Assembly: GCA_000335715.1 (NCBI GenBank)
Contig: AMYZ01000007.1
Span: 1-64,000, forward strand
Direction of reading: 5' to 3'
DNA length: 64,000 bases
DNA from: a beta proteobacterium L13
Lineage (GTDB): Bacteria; Pseudomonadota; Gammaproteobacteria; Burkholderiales; Chromobacteriaceae
Part shown: positions 60,801-64,000 of the stretch, one piece after another
Position numbering within the stretch: position 1 is the first letter of the stretch
Layout: every line of letters begins with the position of its first letter
The notes under the pieces: model-generated
Told to the model about the DNA's origin: nothing
The model's input: the letters and a program-made list of their open reading frames with translations, nothing else
The model's database searches: none
Program-made: the position numbers and the translations under genes

Positions 60801-62072
60801 ATGGCCCAGAAAATCCAGGCTGTGCGTGGCATGAATGATGTGCTGCCGGCAGAGTCGCAGCAGTGGGAATACTTTGAAACCGTTTTGCGCGGCTGGCTGC
60901 ACGACTATGGCTACGCCAATATCCGCACCCCCATCGTGGAGCCGACACCGCTGTTTGTGCGCTCCATCGGCGAGGTGACCGACATTGTCGAGAAGGAAAT
61001 GTACTCCTTCGAAGACAAACTCAACGGCGACCCGCTGACGCTGCGCCCGGAAGGCACCGCCGGTACGCTGCGCGCGGTGGTAGAGCACAACCTGCTGTAC
61101 AACACCACGCAAAAGCTGTGGTATATGGGCCCGATGTACCGCCACGAGCGCCCGCAAAAAGGCCGCTATCGCCAGTTCCACCAGATCGGTGTGGAAGCGC
61201 TGGGCATGGCCGGCCCGGATATTGACGCTGAAATCATCGCCATGACTGCCGACCTGTGGCAGCGCCTCGGTCTGGCCGCCAGCGTGCAGCTGGAAATCAA
61301 TTCGCTGGGTAACAAGGAAGAGCGTGCCGCACACCGCGAAGCGCTGATCGCCTACCTGGAAAAGCACGTTGATATCCTGGACGAAGACGGCAAGCGCCGC
61401 CTGTACAGCAACCCGTTGCGTGTGCTCGACACCAAGAACCCGGCGCTGCAGGATATGGCCAATAATGCGCCGCGCCTGGCCGACTACCTGGGTGATACCT
61501 CGCGTGCGCATTACGAAGGCTGGAAGGCGATGATCAGCGCCTTGGGCATTCCGTTTGTGGAAAACCCGCGCCTGGTACGTGGCCTGGATTACTACAACCT
61601 GTCGGTATTCGAGTGGGTCACCACCGAGCTGGGCGCGCAGGGCACCGTATGCGCCGGTGGTCGTTACGATGGCCTGATCGAGCAGCTGGGTGGCAAGCCG
61701 GCGCCAGGCATCGGTTTTGGCATGGGTATGGAACGTGTGCTGCTGTTGCTGGCCGAAAAAGGCCTGCTGCCAGCGCGCCGTGGTGCGGACGTGTTCATCG
61801 TGAACCAGGGCGCAGGCGCCGCTGCTTACGCCATGCAGCTGGCACAAGGCCTGCGCGCTGCCGGCTTGAGCGTGGTGCAGAACATGGGCGATGGCAGCTT
61901 CAAGTCACAAATGAAAAAGGCAGATGGCAGTGGCGCCCCGGTGGCACTGATCATCGGTGAAAACGAAGTGGTCAACGCACAGGTGGTGGTCAAGCCATTG
62001 CGTGCCGAGGCTGCTCAGGAAACCGTGGCCGCCGCCGACGTGGTAGCCGCTGTTTCCCGCTTCAAGTCTTAA
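60801..62072 (+). CDS. hisS: Histidyl-tRNA synthetase
   Basis: Class II aminoacyl-tRNA synthetase, 423 aa. Motif 1 near [15 protein letters not shown], motif 2 [17 protein letters not shown], the HisA motif [15 protein letters not shown], and motif 3 [16 protein letters not shown], then an anticodon-binding domain. ATG 60801 is preferred; ATG 60795 is two codons upstream. Confidence 0.98.
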   Translation: MAQKIQAVRGMNDVLPAESQQWEYFETVLRGWLHDYGYANIRTPIVEPTPLFVRSIGEVTDIVEKEMYSFEDKLNGDPLTLRPEGTAGTLRAVVEHNLLYNTTQKLWYMGPMYRHERPQKGRYRQFHQIGVEALGMAGPDIDAEIIAMTADLWQRLGLAASVQLEINSLGNKEERAAHREALIAYLEKHVDILDEDGKRRLYSNPLRVLDTKNPALQDMANNAPRLADYLGDTSRAHYEGWKAMISALGIPFVENPRLVRGLDYYNLSVFEWVTTELGAQGTVCAGGRYDGLIEQLGGKPAPGIGFGMGMERVLLLLAEKGLLPARRGADVFIVNQGAGAAAYAMQLAQGLRAAGLSVVQNMGDGSFKSQMKKADGSGAPVALIIGENEVVNAQVVVKPLRAEAAQETVAAADVVAAVSRFKS

Positions 62073-62087
62073 TTACAAGGGGGCCGC

Positions 62088-62720
62088 ATGGCTTACGACC
62101 TGCAGGAACAAGAACAGATCGACGCGCTCAAGAGTTTTTGGGCGCAGTGGGGCAAGCTGATTGGCGGCGCCGTGCTGGCAGTTTCGCTGGGTTTCATCGG
62201 TTACAAAGCCTGGCATGCATACCAGAAAAGCCAGGCCGAACAGGCTGCCGTGGTATACAGCCAGCTGGAACAACAGCTGCAGGCTGGCCAGCTGGATAAA
62301 GTAAAAGCTACCGTGGCTGCCTTGCAAAAAGACTATGCCACATCGGCTTATGCGGCCAACGGTACCCTGCTGGCTGCCAAGCTGGCCTTTGACAGCAAAG
62401 AGCTGGGTTTTGCCCGCAGCCAGCTGAAGTGGGTAGTGGAGCACGCCGAGAAGGACGAAACCTTGCAGGCCGTTGCCCGCCTGCGTCTGGCGGCCGTATT
62501 GCTGGACGAAAAGCAGTACGATGCCGCCCTGGCCGAGCTGGCCATGGCGCACCCGGTAGCGTTTGATGCCATGTTCCTGGACCTGAAGGCCGACGTGCTG
62601 GTAGCGCGTGGCGATATTGGCGGTGCACGCGAAGCCTACAAGGCTGCGCTGGCTAAATCTGCTCCTGAAGCGCCGGTACGCGAGTTTATCCAGGCAAAAC
62701 TTGACTCTTTGGGGAGCTGA
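62088..62720 (+). CDS. yfgM: YfgM-like periplasmic TPR protein
   Basis: 210-aa protein with a cytoplasmic start (YDLQEQEQIDALKSFWAQWG), one transmembrane helix (about 23-42) and periplasmic TPR-like helices (LRLAAVLLDEKQYDAALAELA). In E. coli YfgM works with PpiD at the SecYEG translocon. Its place between hisS and bamB is conserved. GGGG precedes the start. Confidence 0.93.
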   Translation: MAYDLQEQEQIDALKSFWAQWGKLIGGAVLAVSLGFIGYKAWHAYQKSQAEQAAVVYSQLEQQLQAGQLDKVKATVAALQKDYATSAYAANGTLLAAKLAFDSKELGFARSQLKWVVEHAEKDETLQAVARLRLAAVLLDEKQYDAALAELAMAHPVAFDAMFLDLKADVLVARGDIGGAREAYKAALAKSAPEAPVREFIQAKLDSLGS

Positions 62721-62722
62721 TC

Positions 62723-63862
62723 ATGATGCGCCGACTGTTGCTGTGTGCTGCACTATTGCCTGCGCTGGGTGGTTGCGCATCGTGGTTTGAGGGCGAAGCA
62801 GCCTATCAGCCTACGCCGCTGAAGCCTTTGCAAGCGTCTACCGGGCCAAAGGTGCTGTGGCAAGCCAGTGTGCCGGATGCCGATCGTGGCCTGTTTTCCC
62901 CCTTTATCGAACAGGGTAAGCTGTGGGTCGCTGGCAGTAATGGCAAAATCCAGCAACTGGACGCGCAAACCGGTAAAACCCTGCATACACTGGATGTAAA
63001 ACAGGTGCTGGTAGCCGGTGTGGCGGTAAATGACGGCTTGGCGTTTGTGGGTAATGATCGCGGTGAGCTGCTCGCAGTTAGTGCTGCAGATGGCAAGCTG
63101 GTATGGAAGCAAACGCTCACCAGCCTGCTGGCAGAAGCACCGCAGTTGGCCGGCCAGGTGTTGATCGTGCGTGCTGGCGACGGGCGTGTGTCTGGCTTCG
63201 ACGTAAAAACCGGCCGCCAGGTCTGGACGCAATGGCAGGCCCAGCCTCCACTTACCGTGCGTGCTACCACTCCGCAAATCAAGGTGGAAGGCAGTGACGT
63301 GCTGCTGGTAGGCGAGGCGGCAGGCAAGGTGGCAGCGTACGCCGCCGAACGTGGCGACCAGCTGTGGCAGTCTGTGGTGGCCAATGCGCGTGGTGCCAGC
63401 GAGCTGGAGCGTGTCACCGATGTGGTGAGCCAGCCCATGTTTGATGGCCGCCGTGTGTGTGCCGTAGCGTACCAGGGCCGTGTCGCCTGCTTCGATTCAC
63501 GTGGCGGCCAGCAGCTATGGGCGCGTGACCTGAGCAGCAGCCGTGGCTTGGTGTCGGATGGCAAGACCGTCTTTGTGACGGCAGAAGATGGCGCGATCTG
63601 GGCATTTGATGCCGACTCGGGTCGCAACCTATGGAAACAGGACGATTTCCGCTACCGCAATGTTTCTGCCCCGGTAACGCTGGGCGACAAATTGCTGGTA
63701 ATTGATGGTGAAGGCTATGCACATCTGCTTTCATCCCTTGATGGACGTATAGTTGGCCGCAGTAGCCTGAAAGTAAACGGCACCGTGCCACGCCCGCTGG
63801 TAAGCGGCGACGTGGCCTATGTGCTGGATAACAATGGCAACCTGTCCGCGCTGACGAAGTAA
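62723..63862 (+). CDS. bamB: Outer-membrane assembly lipoprotein BamB
   Basis: 379-aa lipoprotein (lipobox LGGCAS) with an eight-bladed beta-propeller, seen as PQQ-like repeats such as GKIQQLDAQTGKTLHTLDVK, GRVSGFDVKTGRQVWTQ and GAIWAFDADSGRNLWKQ. It is a scaffold of the BAM complex that folds beta-barrel proteins into the outer membrane. Starts 2 bp after the yfgM stop. Confidence 0.96.
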   Translation: MMRRLLLCAALLPALGGCASWFEGEAAYQPTPLKPLQASTGPKVLWQASVPDADRGLFSPFIEQGKLWVAGSNGKIQQLDAQTGKTLHTLDVKQVLVAGVAVNDGLAFVGNDRGELLAVSAADGKLVWKQTLTSLLAEAPQLAGQVLIVRAGDGRVSGFDVKTGRQVWTQWQAQPPLTVRATTPQIKVEGSDVLLVGEAAGKVAAYAAERGDQLWQSVVANARGASELERVTDVVSQPMFDGRRVCAVAYQGRVACFDSRGGQQLWARDLSSSRGLVSDGKTVFVTAEDGAIWAFDADSGRNLWKQDDFRYRNVSAPVTLGDKLLVIDGEGYAHLLSSLDGRIVGRSSLKVNGTVPRPLVSGDVAYVLDNNGNLSALTK

Positions 63863-63872
63863 GTAGTACACA

Positions 63873-64000
63873 ATGAAACCGACTATTGCCCTGGTGGGCC
63901 GCCCGAATGTGGGCAAATCTACACTTTTCAACCGACTGACCCGTAGCCGTGATGCCCTGGTGGCAGACCAGCCGGGCCTGACCCGCGACCGTCACTATGG
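63873..64000 (+). CDS. der: GTPase Der (EngA), 5' part
   Basis: First 42 codons of the double-GTPase needed for 50S ribosome assembly; the gene continues past the window. G1 motif [14 protein letters not shown], and the switch region [15 protein letters not shown] follow the start. The place after bamB is the conserved one. Confidence 0.95.
   Translation, partial: MKPTIALVGRPNVGKSTLFNRLTRSRDALVADQPGLTRDRHY

Larger units (their letters stand above)
2503..63761. repeat. Dispersed 10-mer GTTGGCCGCA (DNA-uptake-sequence-like), 53 exact copies
   Basis: Exact copies of TGCGGCCAAC or its complement begin at 2503, 2899, 3743, 5033, 5051, 6939, 8156, 8481, 9915, 10297, 11581, 12955, 14953, 16341, 17511, 17587, 17608, 19903, 19993, 26336, 27890, 28397, 30191, 30397, 31196, 31487, 31788, 32217, 35166, 36289, 37957, 38865, 39813, 41399, 42080, 43855, 45183, 46896, 47556, 49577, 51412, 52108, 52498, 53028, 53464, 53954, 53964, 55790, 56694, 57923, 59964, 62351 and 63752. 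Near copies (9 of 10) lie at 13563 and 39803. Inside genes it is mostly read as Ala-Ala-Asn or Leu-Ala-Ala. Four inverted pairs sit at gene ends. The list was made by eye and may miss a few. Function is inferred only from analogy to Neisseria DUS. Confidence 0.85.

Noticed and set aside
1-64000. tRNA, rRNA, insertion sequences, prophage genes, CRISPR repeats
   Set aside because: I looked for T-loop sequences, transposase motifs, terminal inverted repeats with target duplications and regularly spaced repeats, and saw none.

Overview
The window looks like a chromosomal segment of a GC-rich (roughly 60-65% by eye) betaproteobacterium of the order Neisseriales, most likely family Chromobacteriaceae (Vogesella, Chromobacterium, Aquitalea and relatives). 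The evidence is elongation factor P with Arg32 next to the rhamnosyltransferase EarP, the order rlmN-pilW-rodZ-ispG-hisS-yfgM-bamB-der, and the overall protein character. It is core genome with no rRNA, tRNA, insertion sequence, prophage or CRISPR array that I could see. About 53 protein genes are called, the last one (der) cut by the window edge.

Layout. 1-5 kb: rnr (RNase R with a long Lys/Ala/Pro tail) and a secreted transglutaminase-like protein. 5-7.7 kb: a manganese-exporter-type gene behind a yybP-ykoY riboswitch, then efp and earP. 7.8-13 kb: a sensor kinase / response regulator / periplasmic protein operon resembling vxrABC, a CorA-like transporter and a GH5 glycosidase. 13-19 kb: a NarL-type two-component pair, two lipoproteins (one a probable zinc metallopeptidase) and a glutamine-synthetase-like enzyme. 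19-29 kb: an AsmA-like DUF748 protein, a chemoreceptor, B12-dependent ribonucleotide reductase and an iron-type alcohol dehydrogenase. 29-33 kb: a LysR/MFS pair, a RidA-like protein, an FMN reductase and a periplasmic binding protein. 33-38 kb: the nudJ / unknown cysteine-hydrolase-like / mnmA operon, then bfd and bacterioferritin, then ydgA. 38-48 kb: a phospholipid desaturase, ridA, an EmrAB-type tripartite efflux operon with its MarR regulator, miaA, a TauE-type permease and sbcB. 48-49 kb: an intergenic region that appears to encode at least one small RNA. 49-64 kb: an orphan conserved protein, glyA, a phytase-like protein, cysM, zapE, a SPOR protein, ndk, and the long rlmN-to-der run.

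The strongest unexplained signal is a 10-mer, GTTGGCCGCA / TGCGGCCAAC. I counted 53 exact copies by eye, about one per 1.2 kb, in both strands, inside genes and between them, and as inverted pairs at gene ends. Density and placement closely parallel the DNA uptake sequences of Neisseria, but the word is different from the Neisseria DUS. A second signal is a roughly 90-nt small RNA gene near 48.49 kb with a near-consensus promoter, two identical anti-Shine-Dalgarno octamers and a clean terminator. A third is a near-identical operator made of 11-bp-spaced TGTCAC repeats in front of the CorA-like gene and the phytase-like gene. All counts and motif matches were made by reading; no computation was run.
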